Positions 32,717 through 39,710 of a stretch of 64,000 bases of DNA are shown one piece after another. Both the position numbers and the translations under genes were made by a program. The stretch comes from Phycisphaerae bacterium (GTDB taxonomy: Bacteria; Planctomycetota; Phycisphaerae; Phycisphaerales; UBA1924), in assembly GCA_016793805.1 (NCBI GenBank), contig JAEUIZ010000031.1, positions 62,001 through 126,000 of the forward strand, written 5' to 3'. The number at the start of each line of letters is the position of its first letter. Positions within the stretch are counted from its first letter, which is position 1. A model generated the notes under the pieces. The model had not been told where the DNA came from, ran no database searches, and worked only from the letters and a program-made list of their open reading frames with translations.

Positions 32717-34750
32717 ATGAGCGGGATGCCGATCGGACGCGTGACGAACCTCCTGACAGCCGGGGCGGCGCTGTCGAACCTGGGGCGGACGAACCTGGCG
32801 CTGTACCGGTTGCAGCAGCAGATGGCGTCCGGGGTGGCGGTGGGGCGGTTCAGCGACGACGCGGTGAAGGCTGCGGTGATCTCGGTGCTGGACGAGCGGC
32901 TGGAGCGGTCGGCGCAGACGAGGCGGAACCTGGACCACGCGGAGGCGTCGCTCAATGTGCTGGACGCGGCGCTGGGCGAGGCGAACGAGACGATGCTGGA
33001 GGCCAAGAGCATCGCGAGCGCGCAGGTGGGTCTGGGGTCGTCGGCGGAGGAGCGTCGGAGCCAGGCGGAGGTGGTGAACTCGCTGATCCAGGGGATGCTG
33101 GGGATCGCGAATCGGCAGGGCGTGGCGGGATCGGTGTTCGGGGGGAGCACGCCGGGGCGTCCGGCGGTGGAGGCGCTCTACAGCGGGTATCGGTACGTGG
33201 GGCAGGGGTCGGGGCTGGTGACGGACACGGGGCTGGGGGTGCCGATCACGATCGGTGGGGCGAACCCGGTCGGGCGGGTGTCGGCGCGGGTTCGTGGGGA
33301 CGTGGACCTGAATCCGGCGCTGACGCTGGACACGCGGATCGCGGACCTCGGCGGGGCGCGGGGGGTGGGGGTGACGCTGGGTCAGGTGGAGTTCTCGTTC
33401 GATGGCGGGCCGCGGACGGCGGTGGACCTGTCGGGGGCGGACACCGTGGGGGACGTGGTGCTGGCGTTGACGCACGCGATCCGGGACTACGAGACAGCCC
33501 AGCAGGTGACGATCCTGGGCGCGGGCGGGGTTTCGATCGATGGCGGGGCGATCTCGATCGACGTGGCGCCGGCGGATTCGGGGCCGAACCCGGAGTTGCG
33601 GTTCTTTGATGTGACCGGGGCGACGACGGCGGCGGACCTTGGGCTGGCGGGCGATCCGCCGATGATGTTCGAGGACGGGGTGAGTGCGGGGTTGGAGTTG
33701 GACGCGCGGGTGACGTGGCGGACGCCGGTGTCGGCGTTGCGGGGCGTGACGGGGCCGCTGGGGAAGATCCGCGTGTCGAGCCTGGGGCAGACGCGGGAGG
33801 TGGATCTGTCGGGTGCGGCGACGCTGGGGGACGTGCGGAACCTGATCGAGGGGACGGGTCTGGGGTTGCGGGTCGGGCTGACGCGGACGGGGATCGAGGT
33901 GATCAACGAGGTGGCGGCCGGTCGCGGGCAGGGGCTGTCGATCTCGGAGGTGAGCGGGGAGAATCTGACGGCGACGCGGCTGGGGATTCGGACGCTGTCG
34001 GGCACGACGCGGATCGCGGAATTCAACGATGGTCGCGGGGTGTCGATCGCCACGGGCGGGACGAACCCGACCTCGGGGCTCCCGGACCCGGCTCTGGACA
34101 CGGACTTTGAGGTGCGGTTGGGGGACGGGCGGACGTTCACGGTGGACCTTCGGCCTCAGGACATGGCGACGGTGCGGACGGTGCTGGACCGGATCAACGC
34201 GGAGGCCGCGGCGGCGGGGATCACGGTGCCCGGGGACTTCGAGGCGGGCCTGTCGGACGGGTCGAATGGGATCGAGTTGAGGCAGAACTCGGGGTTCGCG
34301 GGGGCGATCACCGTGGGGGTGAAGAACAACTCGCCGGCGGCGGAGCAGTTGGGGTTGCTCGGCGGGAGTTACGCGAGCGGCAGATTCCGCGCGGAGGATC
34401 GCGCAACGGTGCGCGTGGACAACGTGTTCACGCGGCTGATCGATCTCCGTGATGCGCTCCTGGGGAACGACACGGTTGGCATCACGGTTGCGGGAGAGCG
34501 GCTGGAAGAGTCGGTGGACGGGCTCGCGCAGACGCGGGCGCTGGTCGGCGGGTATGGGAAGCGCGTCGAGGACGCGCAGCGGCGTCAGGAGGACCTGGAC
34601 GTGTTGGACGAGACGACGCGGAGCCAGTTGCGGGACGTGGACTACACGGAGGCGGCGGTGACGTTGAGTTTGCTGCAGACGCAGTTGCAGGCGGGATTGG
34701 CGACGACGGCGCAGTCGTTGTCGCGGAGTTTGCTGGACTTCCTGGGCTAG
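32717..34750 (+). CDS. flgL: Flagellar hook-associated protein 3 FlgL, enlarged
   Basis: A protein of 677 residues forming the second junction layer. The N-terminal axial motif is present (MPIGRVTNLLTAGAALSNLGRTNLALYRLQQQMASG), as is the C-terminal helix (EAAVTLSLLQTQLQAGLATTAQSLSRSLLDFLG). The protein is about twice the enteric size because the middle (residues 160-560) holds at least three repeats of a flagellin hook-IN-like unit, each with DLG-type turns, VDLSGAxTxGDV and ALxxAI or LIE helices. These would form extra surface-exposed domains. No frameshift is seen; codon use matches the neighbours. Confidence 0.94.
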   Translation: MSGMPIGRVTNLLTAGAALSNLGRTNLALYRLQQQMASGVAVGRFSDDAVKAAVISVLDERLERSAQTRRNLDHAEASLNVLDAALGEANETMLEAKSIASAQVGLGSSAEERRSQAEVVNSLIQGMLGIANRQGVAGSVFGGSTPGRPAVEALYSGYRYVGQGSGLVTDTGLGVPITIGGANPVGRVSARVRGDVDLNPALTLDTRIADLGGARGVGVTLGQVEFSFDGGPRTAVDLSGADTVGDVVLALTHAIRDYETAQQVTILGAGGVSIDGGAISIDVAPADSGPNPELRFFDVTGATTAADLGLAGDPPMMFEDGVSAGLELDARVTWRTPVSALRGVTGPLGKIRVSSLGQTREVDLSGAATLGDVRNLIEGTGLGLRVGLTRTGIEVINEVAAGRGQGLSISEVSGENLTATRLGIRTLSGTTRIAEFNDGRGVSIATGGTNPTSGLPDPALDTDFEVRLGDGRTFTVDLRPQDMATVRTVLDRINAEAAAAGITVPGDFEAGLSDGSNGIELRQNSGFAGAITVGVKNNSPAAEQLGLLGGSYASGRFRAEDRATVRVDNVFTRLIDLRDALLGNDTVGITVAGERLEESVDGLAQTRALVGGYGKRVEDAQRRQEDLDVLDETTRSQLRDVDYTEAAVTLSLLQTQLQAGLATTAQSLSRSLLDFLG

Positions 34751-34819
34751 CGCCCGGCGGGTCTGATTGAACGGCACCGACGCTCTCCACGGCCTGGGGA
34801 GCGGAAGGACAGGAGGTCG

Positions 34820-34837
34820 CCCGGCGAAGGAGCCGGG
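34820..34837 (+). promoter_or_regulatory. GGA-loop hairpin in the fliW leader (candidate CsrA site)
   Basis: CCCGGC, loop GAAGGA, GCCGGG: a perfect 6-bp stem with a hexaloop that shows AAGGA, as CsrA-type regulators prefer. It lies 43 bases before the fliW ATG. The surrounding 130-base leader contains about nine GGA triplets. There is no T-tract, so it is not a terminator. Confidence 0.45.
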
Positions 34838-34880
34838 ACGCATCCGGTGTGAGGAAGGCCGCGTGGATCGGAGTGCGCCG

Positions 34881-35327
34881 ATGGACGTTCGGACGACACG
34901 ATTCGGGGTGATCCAGATCGCGGAGGACCGCGTGATCACCTTCCCGAAGGGGCTTCTTGGGTTTCCGCAGGCGACGCGGTACTGCCTGCTGGAGCCGGGC
35001 GACGACTCGGCGTTTTTCTGGCTGCAGTCCCTGGACCAGCCATCGCTGGCGTTCGTCGTGACGGACCCGACGTTCTTCGTGAAGGACTACTCGGTGCCGA
35101 TCCGGACGGAGCAGATGGGGGACCTGGGCCTGGAGCGTCTGGACGACGCGCAGGTGTTCGTGATCGTGAACAAGGTGGACGGGCACCTGACGGGGAACCT
35201 GCAGGGCCCGCTGGTGGTGAACACCTTGAGCCGACAGGGCGAGCAGATGGTGCTGGCGGAGAAGCGGTGGACGACGCGGCACGTGCTGATGCGGGTGACG
35301 GAGCCGGCGCGGGCGGCATCGGCGTAG
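34881..35327 (+). CDS. fliW: Flagellar assembly factor FliW
   Basis: A protein of 148 residues. Family motifs: [90 protein letters not shown]. FliW binds either flagellin or CsrA; free flagellin releases CsrA, which then represses flagellin translation. csrA follows directly and flagellin genes follow that, the standard order. The in-frame ATG at 34767 would put the leader hairpin inside the coding region; ATG 34881 begins where the family begins. Confidence 0.94.
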   Translation: MDVRTTRFGVIQIAEDRVITFPKGLLGFPQATRYCLLEPGDDSAFFWLQSLDQPSLAFVVTDPTFFVKDYSVPIRTEQMGDLGLERLDDAQVFVIVNKVDGHLTGNLQGPLVVNTLSRQGEQMVLAEKRWTTRHVLMRVTEPARAASA

Positions 35328-35347
35328 GGGGGGATCGAGGGACGGGA

Positions 35348-35414
35348 GCGACCCGGAGGGTCGCGGTCGGGGCGGACGGCCCCGAGTCTGGCGGCGTAGC
35401 GGCGGACAGCCCGC
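35348..35414 (+). promoter_or_regulatory. Three tandem GGA-loop hairpins in the csrA leader
   Basis: Hairpin 1 (35348-35364): GCGACCC-GGA-GGGTCGC. Hairpin 2 (35368-35384): CGGGGC-GGACG-GCCCCG. Hairpin 3 (35399-35414): GCGGC-GGACA-GCC-c-GC with one bulge. Each shows GGA in the apical loop. They stand 30-95 bases before the csrA start, followed by AAGGAAGGAG as ribosome-binding site. The pattern is like CsrA-binding leaders or Csr sponge RNAs. Chance stems are common at this GC content, so this is a prediction. Confidence 0.5.
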
Positions 35415-35442
35415 GCCCCGGCAGCAAGGAAGGAGCCGACGG

Positions 35443-35823
35443 ATGCTGGTGCTCTCACGTCAGCGCGACGAGACGATCATGATCGGGGACGAGATCGAGA
35501 TCACGGTCGTCGACATCCGGGGCGACAAGGTTCGCCTGGGGATCACGGCGCCGACGCGGATCGCCGTTCACCGCAAGGAGGTCTACGAGGCCATCAAGCG
35601 GGAGAACGAGCAGGCGGCGCAGTTGGACGGGCGGACCCCGCTCTCGGGCGGGGACCTGGACGTGATCCGGCGGACGATCGCGCCCGGGCCCGCGCGGAAC
35701 AAGCCCGGCCGGGCGGCGGAACTGGCGGCGGCGCCGGTGCCCAAGCCCAACGGGGTGGCGGGCGGGCCGGGGGCCAAGGGGGCCACGGGCCCGACGACGA
35801 GCGAAGGACGAGTGACGGCGTAG
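35443..35823 (+). CDS. csrA: Translational regulator CsrA with long C-terminal tail
   Basis: A protein of 126 residues. The first 55 are a complete CsrA ([51 protein letters not shown]), including the N-terminal LVLSR strand and the VHRKEV strand whose Arg contacts GGA-containing RNA. CsrA dimers bind GGA in hairpin loops and block ribosome binding. Here the tail is about 65 residues longer than usual and rich in Gly, Pro and Ala ([23 protein letters not shown]), probably disordered. Flanked by fliW and a flagellin gene whose leader has a textbook CsrA hairpin. Confidence 0.96.
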   Translation: MLVLSRQRDETIMIGDEIEITVVDIRGDKVRLGITAPTRIAVHRKEVYEAIKRENEQAAQLDGRTPLSGGDLDVIRRTIAPGPARNKPGRAAELAAAPVPKPNGVAGGPGAKGATGPTTSEGRVTA

Positions 35824-35887
35824 GGACACTGGATCGAGGACGCCCCCGCGAGGGGCAGCAGACGCCGACGGGGTCGGCGGGCGGGCG

Positions 35888-35903
35888 CAATCACGGAGGA
35901 TTG
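35888..35903 (+). promoter_or_regulatory. CsrA-type hairpin enclosing the ribosome-binding site of flagellin gene 1
   Basis: CAATC, loop ACGGAG, GATTG: a perfect 5-bp stem with a hexaloop fitting ANGGAN exactly. The ribosome-binding site (CGGAGG) is the loop plus the first stem base, five bases before the ATG at 35909. CsrA bound here would directly block translation. Strengthened by the adjacent fliW and csrA genes. Confidence 0.65.
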
Positions 35904-35908
35904 CCGAC

Positions 35909-37483
35909 ATGGGCCGGATCAACACGAACATCCCGAGTTTGGTTGCCCGAGCGAACCTGAACCGCAGCAGCAACGAGTTGGAGATGCGACTGAACCGCCT
36001 CTCCACCGGGCTGCGGATCGTGCGCGGGGCGGACGACCCGGCGGGCCTGATCATCTCGGAGCGGTTGCGCTCGGACATCAAGGGCACGGACCAGGGCGTG
36101 AAGAACTCGGAGCGGGCGTCGTCGGTGATCGCGACGGCCGAGGGGGCGCTGGCGGAGGTGAGCGACCTCCTGAACTCGATCCGGGCGCTGATCGTCGAGG
36201 CGGCCAACACGGGCGCGAACTCGGCGGAGGAGCGGGCCGCGAACCAGTTGCAGATCGACTCGGCGATCGACTCGATCACGCGGATCTCGAACACGGCGAG
36301 TTTCGGCGGGCTCAAACTGCTCAACGGGTCGCTGGACTACAACCTCTCGGGGCTGGCGACGTCGGCGATCTCCAAGGCGCAGGTCTTCGGCGCGAGTTTC
36401 ATCGGGACGACGCGGCTTCAGGTGGACGTGGACGTGCTGGGGTCGGCGCAGACTGGGGCGCTCTACCTCCGCGGGGACTACTCGTACGCGCCGGCGGGGA
36501 ACGGGACGTTCCTGTCGAGCATGACGCTGCGGGTGGCCGGGCCGCGGGGCGTGACGGAGGTGGTGGTGCAGTCGGGCGCGTCGCTGGCGTCGCTGGTGAC
36601 GGCGATCAACCGGGTGGCGTCGCTGACGGGCGTGCGGGCGGAGCAACTCAACGGCGCGGACATCACGTCGGGCCTGGTGTTCCGATCGGAGGGGTACGGG
36701 TCGAACGCGTTCGTGTCGGTCGAGCGCATCGGGGGCCCGTCGAACCCGGCGAACAGTTCGTTCCACACGTTCCAACTGGCGAACAACGGGCAGGTGCCGT
36801 CGTACCCCCCATTCGCGTGGGCGACGATGATCACGGCGGGGCTGCTGACGGAGGCGAACCGGGACGCCGGGCGGGACGTGTCGGCGCTGGTGAACGGGAC
36901 GCTGGCGACGGGCGACGGGCTGACGGTCTCGATCAACTCGCCCGCGCTCTCGCTGAAGATGCTGCTGAACACGGACTTTGCGACGGACCCGACGGCGACG
37001 CCGACGAGTTTCACGATCACCGGGGGCGGGGCGCTCTTCCAACTCGGCCCGGTGGTGACGGCGCAGCAGCAGACGAACGTCGGGGTGCAGTCGGTGGCGG
37101 CGTCGAACCTGGGCGGGACGCTGATCAACGGGGCGCTGGAGTTCCTCAGTTCGCTCAAGAGCGGTCAGGCGAACAGCATCCAGGAGAGTTTCAAGCGGAA
37201 CGACTACACCGCGGCGAGTTCGATCCTCGAGTCGGCGATCGACGAGGTCTCGATCGTCCGCGGGCGGCTCGGGGCGTTCGAGCGGAACGTGCTGCAGACC
37301 AACGTGCGGTCGCTGCAGGCGGCCTTCGAGAACCTGTCGGCGAGCGAGAGCAAGATCCGCGACTCGGACTTCGCGGCCGAGACCAGCGCGCTGACACGGG
37401 CGCAGATCCTGCAGTCGGCGGGCACGAGCGTGCTGGCGCTGGCGAACCAGGCGTCGCAGACGGTGCTGCAGTTGCTCGGGTAG
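35909..37483 (+). CDS. Flagellin 1
   Basis: A flagellin of 524 residues. The N-terminal D0/D1 domain reads INTNIPSLVARANLNRSSNE, LNRLSTGLRIVRGADDPAGLIISERLRSDI. The C-terminal D1/D0 domain contains FEXXNVXXLQAAFENLSASESKIRDSDF-type sequence and ends NQASQTVLQLLG. The middle (about 180-390) is a variable surface domain. It is the most divergent of the four copies and is the one next to csrA, so it may be the minor, proximal or regulatory filament protein. Translation is probably gated by the hairpin at 35888-35903. No promoter of its own is evident, so it may be co-transcribed with csrA. A strong hairpin terminator follows. Confidence 0.96.
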   Translation: MGRINTNIPSLVARANLNRSSNELEMRLNRLSTGLRIVRGADDPAGLIISERLRSDIKGTDQGVKNSERASSVIATAEGALAEVSDLLNSIRALIVEAANTGANSAEERAANQLQIDSAIDSITRISNTASFGGLKLLNGSLDYNLSGLATSAISKAQVFGASFIGTTRLQVDVDVLGSAQTGALYLRGDYSYAPAGNGTFLSSMTLRVAGPRGVTEVVVQSGASLASLVTAINRVASLTGVRAEQLNGADITSGLVFRSEGYGSNAFVSVERIGGPSNPANSSFHTFQLANNGQVPSYPPFAWATMITAGLLTEANRDAGRDVSALVNGTLATGDGLTVSINSPALSLKMLLNTDFATDPTATPTSFTITGGGALFQLGPVVTAQQQTNVGVQSVAASNLGGTLINGALEFLSSLKSGQANSIQESFKRNDYTAASSILESAIDEVSIVRGRLGAFERNVLQTNVRSLQAAFENLSASESKIRDSDFAAETSALTRAQILQSAGTSVLALANQASQTVLQLLG

Positions 37484-37569
37484 CCCGCAGCGGCGGACGG
37501 CGCGCCCGCGGCTCGGGACCGATGAGGAGTCCGAGAGCCGGTAGGGCCTAGAACACGGGACCATCCACA

Positions 37570-37610
37570 GCCCGCCTTGACGCGAGAGCGCGTCGGGGCG
37601 GGCGTTCTGC
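37570..37610 (+). terminator. Terminator after flagellin gene 1
   Basis: GCCCGCC-tt-GACGCG, loop AGAG, CGCGTC-gg-GGCGGGC, a 13-bp interrupted stem followed by GTTCTG. A second, weaker hairpin precedes it at about 37511-37538 with GAGGA in its loop. Together they fill the first part of the 388-bp gap between flagellin genes 1 and 2. Confidence 0.6.
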
Positions 37611-37747
37611 TGCGCGCGCGGCGCGTGGGAGGCCGGGGCGCGGCGCCGGGCCGTCCGAGTACCACGAGCGCGAGTCGTTACCGGAGCGGGCGGACGGCGC
37701 AGACGCTACGGGCGGCCTGCGTGCCGGGTGCGGGCGCCGGGGCGTGC

Positions 37748-37775
37748 TGAATCGAGCGTTGGGGGGGTCCGATCG
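37748..37775 (+). promoter_or_regulatory. Candidate FliA-like promoter of flagellin gene 2
   Basis: TGAATCGA at 37748-37755, 12 bases, then TCCGATCG at 37768-37775. The CCGAT core is the hallmark of the sigma-28 -10 element (GCCGATAA). Similar cores stand at matching places before flagellin genes 3 and 4. The -35 part is a poor match. The leader would be about 90 bases. Confidence 0.4.
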
Positions 37776-37855
37776 AACGTGCGACCCGCCGGTACGGATG
37801 CCGGCCACGCGTGGGCGTGGATGGGGTAGGGGGCGTGCCCCGAGCGGCGCGCAGG

Positions 37856-37869
37856 CGAAACGGAGGTCG
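37856..37869 (+). promoter_or_regulatory. ACGGAG box at the flagellin 2 ribosome-binding site
   Basis: CGA-A-ACGGAG-G-TCG: an ANGGAN-type CsrA box that is also the ribosome-binding site, held by a weak 3-bp stem. It ends two bases before the ATG at 37872. The same ACGGA core occurs in the leaders of flagellin genes 1 and 3. Confidence 0.4.
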
Positions 37870-37871
37870 GC

Positions 37872-39398
37872 ATGAGCCGGATCAACACGAACGTGCAGTC
37901 GATGATCGCCCAGCGCGTGCTTGGGCAGAACGGTTTGCAACTCGGTCGCTCGCTGGAGCGTCTGAGCACGGGTCTTCGGGTGAACCGGGGGAAGGACGAT
38001 CCGGCGGGTCTGATCGCGTCGGAGAACCTGCGCTCGGAACTCAAGTCGCTGAACGCGGCGATCGGGAACTCGGAGCGTGCGGACCAGGTGGTGAACATCG
38101 CCGAGGGCGGGTTGCAGGAGGTGAGCACGCTGCTCACGGAGTTGCAGGGCCTGGTGACGGCGTCGGCGAGCGACGCGGGGCTCTCGGAGTCCGAGAAGGC
38201 CGCGAACCAGTTGCAGATCGACTCGATCCTGCAGACGATCGACCGGATCGCGAGCGCCACGAGTTTCCAGGGGACGAAGCTGCTCAACGGCAACTTTGAC
38301 TACCGGGTCTCGGGCGTGGCGGCGGGCGTGACGGATTATCGGATCAACGGCGCGAAGTTCACGGGCACGACGCTGGACGTGGACGTGCTGGTCACGCAGT
38401 CCGCGCAGCAGGCGGGCCTGTACATGTCGATGGGCGGGACGGCGATCGACCTGGCGGCGGCGACCTCGACGTTCACGATCGAGGTGTCGGGCGCGCTGGG
38501 CACCCGCGAGTTGACGTTCACCTCGGGCACGACGATGACGAGCATCGCCGCGGCGATCAACTCGTTCAAGAGCGTCACGGGTGTGGAGGCGTCGGTGGTG
38601 GCCTCGGGCTCGAGCAACGGGATCAAACTGGCGACGACGGAGTACGGGTCGTCGGAGTTCGTGACCGTCAAGGTGACGAAGGACGGCGGGATCTCGACGA
38701 CGAACCTGGGTATCTACAACATGCAGGCGGGCGACTTCGACCTCATCAACACGACTCGGGTGAGCACGTTCGCCGGCGCGTCCAACGGCGTGACGGACAA
38801 GGGCCAGAACGTCGGGGCGACGATCAACGGGATGACGGCGGTGTCGTCGGGCAACAAGATCAAGGTGAGCACGGACACGCTGGACGTGGAGTTGACGCTC
38901 GCCACGAGCGAGTCGCAGGCGCTGGGGGCCGTGGGCTCCTCGCACGCCCTGTCGATCTCGGGCGGGGGGGCCAACTTCCAGTTGGGCGGTCAGGTGGACC
39001 TGGGCGGGAAGGTGAGCATCGGGATCGGGGACATCAACAGCCGCAAACTGGGGAGTTTCGCCGAGGGCTACCTGAACTCGCTGGCGTCGGGCCGCGGGAA
39101 CAACGTGGTGGACGGGGACACGTCGCAGGCGCAGAAGATCGTGAACGCGGCGGTGGAGCAGGTGTCGTCGCTGCGTGGTCGGCTGGGCGCGTTCCAGAAG
39201 AACACGATCGGGGCGACGATCCGCAGCCTGGGCGTGGCGGTCGAGAACACCTCGGCGGCCGAGAGCGCGATCCGCGACGCGGACTTCGCGGCCGAGACCG
39301 CGGGCCTGACGCGGGCGCAGATCCTGGTGGCGGCGTCGACGAACGTGCTGTCGCTGGCGAACTCCAGCCCGCAGAGCGCCCTGCAACTCCTCGGCTAA
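37872..39398 (+). CDS. Flagellin 2
   Basis: A flagellin of 508 residues. N-terminal MSRINTNVQSMIAQRVLGQN, LERLSTGLRVNRGKDDPAGLIASENLRSELKSL, then SERADQVVNIAEGGLQEVSTLL. The variable middle includes a flagellin-IN-like unit (FTIEVSGALGTRELTFTSGT, INSFKSVTGVEASVVASGSSNGIKL). The C-terminus is LGAFQKNTIGATIRSLGVAVENTSAAESAIRDADFA and ends PQSALQLLG. Almost identical to flagellins 3 and 4 in the terminal domains, differing mainly at residues 150-400. It has its own terminator and probably its own promoter, so it is a single-gene unit. Confidence 0.97.
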   Translation: MSRINTNVQSMIAQRVLGQNGLQLGRSLERLSTGLRVNRGKDDPAGLIASENLRSELKSLNAAIGNSERADQVVNIAEGGLQEVSTLLTELQGLVTASASDAGLSESEKAANQLQIDSILQTIDRIASATSFQGTKLLNGNFDYRVSGVAAGVTDYRINGAKFTGTTLDVDVLVTQSAQQAGLYMSMGGTAIDLAAATSTFTIEVSGALGTRELTFTSGTTMTSIAAAINSFKSVTGVEASVVASGSSNGIKLATTEYGSSEFVTVKVTKDGGISTTNLGIYNMQAGDFDLINTTRVSTFAGASNGVTDKGQNVGATINGMTAVSSGNKIKVSTDTLDVELTLATSESQALGAVGSSHALSISGGGANFQLGGQVDLGGKVSIGIGDINSRKLGSFAEGYLNSLASGRGNNVVDGDTSQAQKIVNAAVEQVSSLRGRLGAFQKNTIGATIRSLGVAVENTSAAESAIRDADFAAETAGLTRAQILVAASTNVLSLANSSPQSALQLLG

Positions 39399-39422
39399 GC
39401 CGTCCGAGAACTCCGGTTTCGC

Positions 39423-39458
39423 ACGCCCCGGTCATCTGGCCGGGGCGTTTCTCGTTTT
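39423..39458 (+). terminator. Terminator after flagellin gene 2
   Basis: ACGCCCCGG (39423-39431) pairs perfectly with CCGGGGCGT (39440-39448) and is followed by TTTCTCGTTTT. The clearest intrinsic terminator in the window. Confidence 0.85.
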
Positions 39459-39597
39459 GGTGTGCGGGCCGGGTCCCGGGGCGCGTCGGGGCGGGTGTGG
39501 GAGTGCGGGTCGTAGCGGTTGTGCGCCCGCACAGACGGCACACTCGACCCGGGCGTCACGGGCGGAACGCTGGGGCGCAAAGAGCGTGTGTCGGCCT

Positions 39598-39624
39598 TGA
39601 CAGGAGGAGGGGCACTTCCGATAG
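39598..39624 (+). promoter_or_regulatory. Candidate FliA-like promoter of flagellin gene 3
   Basis: TGACAGGA (39598-39605), 11 bases, TCCGATAG (39617-39624). The -10 part has the sigma-28 CCGATA core with correct spacing. Overlapping it, TTGACA with GATAGA 17 bases on is also a fair sigma-70 promoter, so the sigma factor is not certain. Confidence 0.45.
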
Positions 39625-39674
39625 AACGGGCGTCGGCGAGGGAGTCGCCGGCGCGCGGGCCGCGCCAACGTGGC

Positions 39675-39695
39675 GGGGCAATCACGGACGACCCC
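39675..39695 (+). promoter_or_regulatory. Leader element with ACGGAC box, flagellin gene 3
   Basis: GGGG (39675-39678) and CCCC (39692-39695) close a 13-base loop containing ACGGAC. The 11-mer GCAATCACGGA (39678-39688) is shared exactly with the CsrA-type hairpin of flagellin gene 1 (35887-35897), although here it is 22 bases before the ATG and not the ribosome-binding site. Confidence 0.4.
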
Positions 39696-39710
39696 ATCTG
39701 AAGAGGCAGT

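Larger units (their letters stand above)
39399..39710 (+). other. Intergenic region between flagellin genes 2 and 3
   Basis: 312 bases without a gene. It holds the flagellin 2 terminator (39423-39458), a candidate FliA-like promoter (39598-39624) and a leader with an ACGGAC box (39675-39695). I see nothing else in it. Confidence 0.6.

Noticed and set aside
32660-34939. Minus-strand open frame of 759 codons opposite flgL
   Set aside because: Arg/His/Pro-rich shadow of flgL; flgL has both terminal axial-protein motifs on the plus strand.
37484-37871. Possible small gene or RNA gene between flagellin genes 1 and 2
   Set aside because: No open frame with a ribosome-binding site; the hairpins are explained as terminators, and promoter and leader elements account for the rest.
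39598-39624. TTGACA-N17-GATAGA as a plain sigma-70 promoter
   Set aside because: Kept only as an alternative: the CCGATAG core recurs before flagellin gene 4 without a TTGACA, which favours a FliA-like reading.
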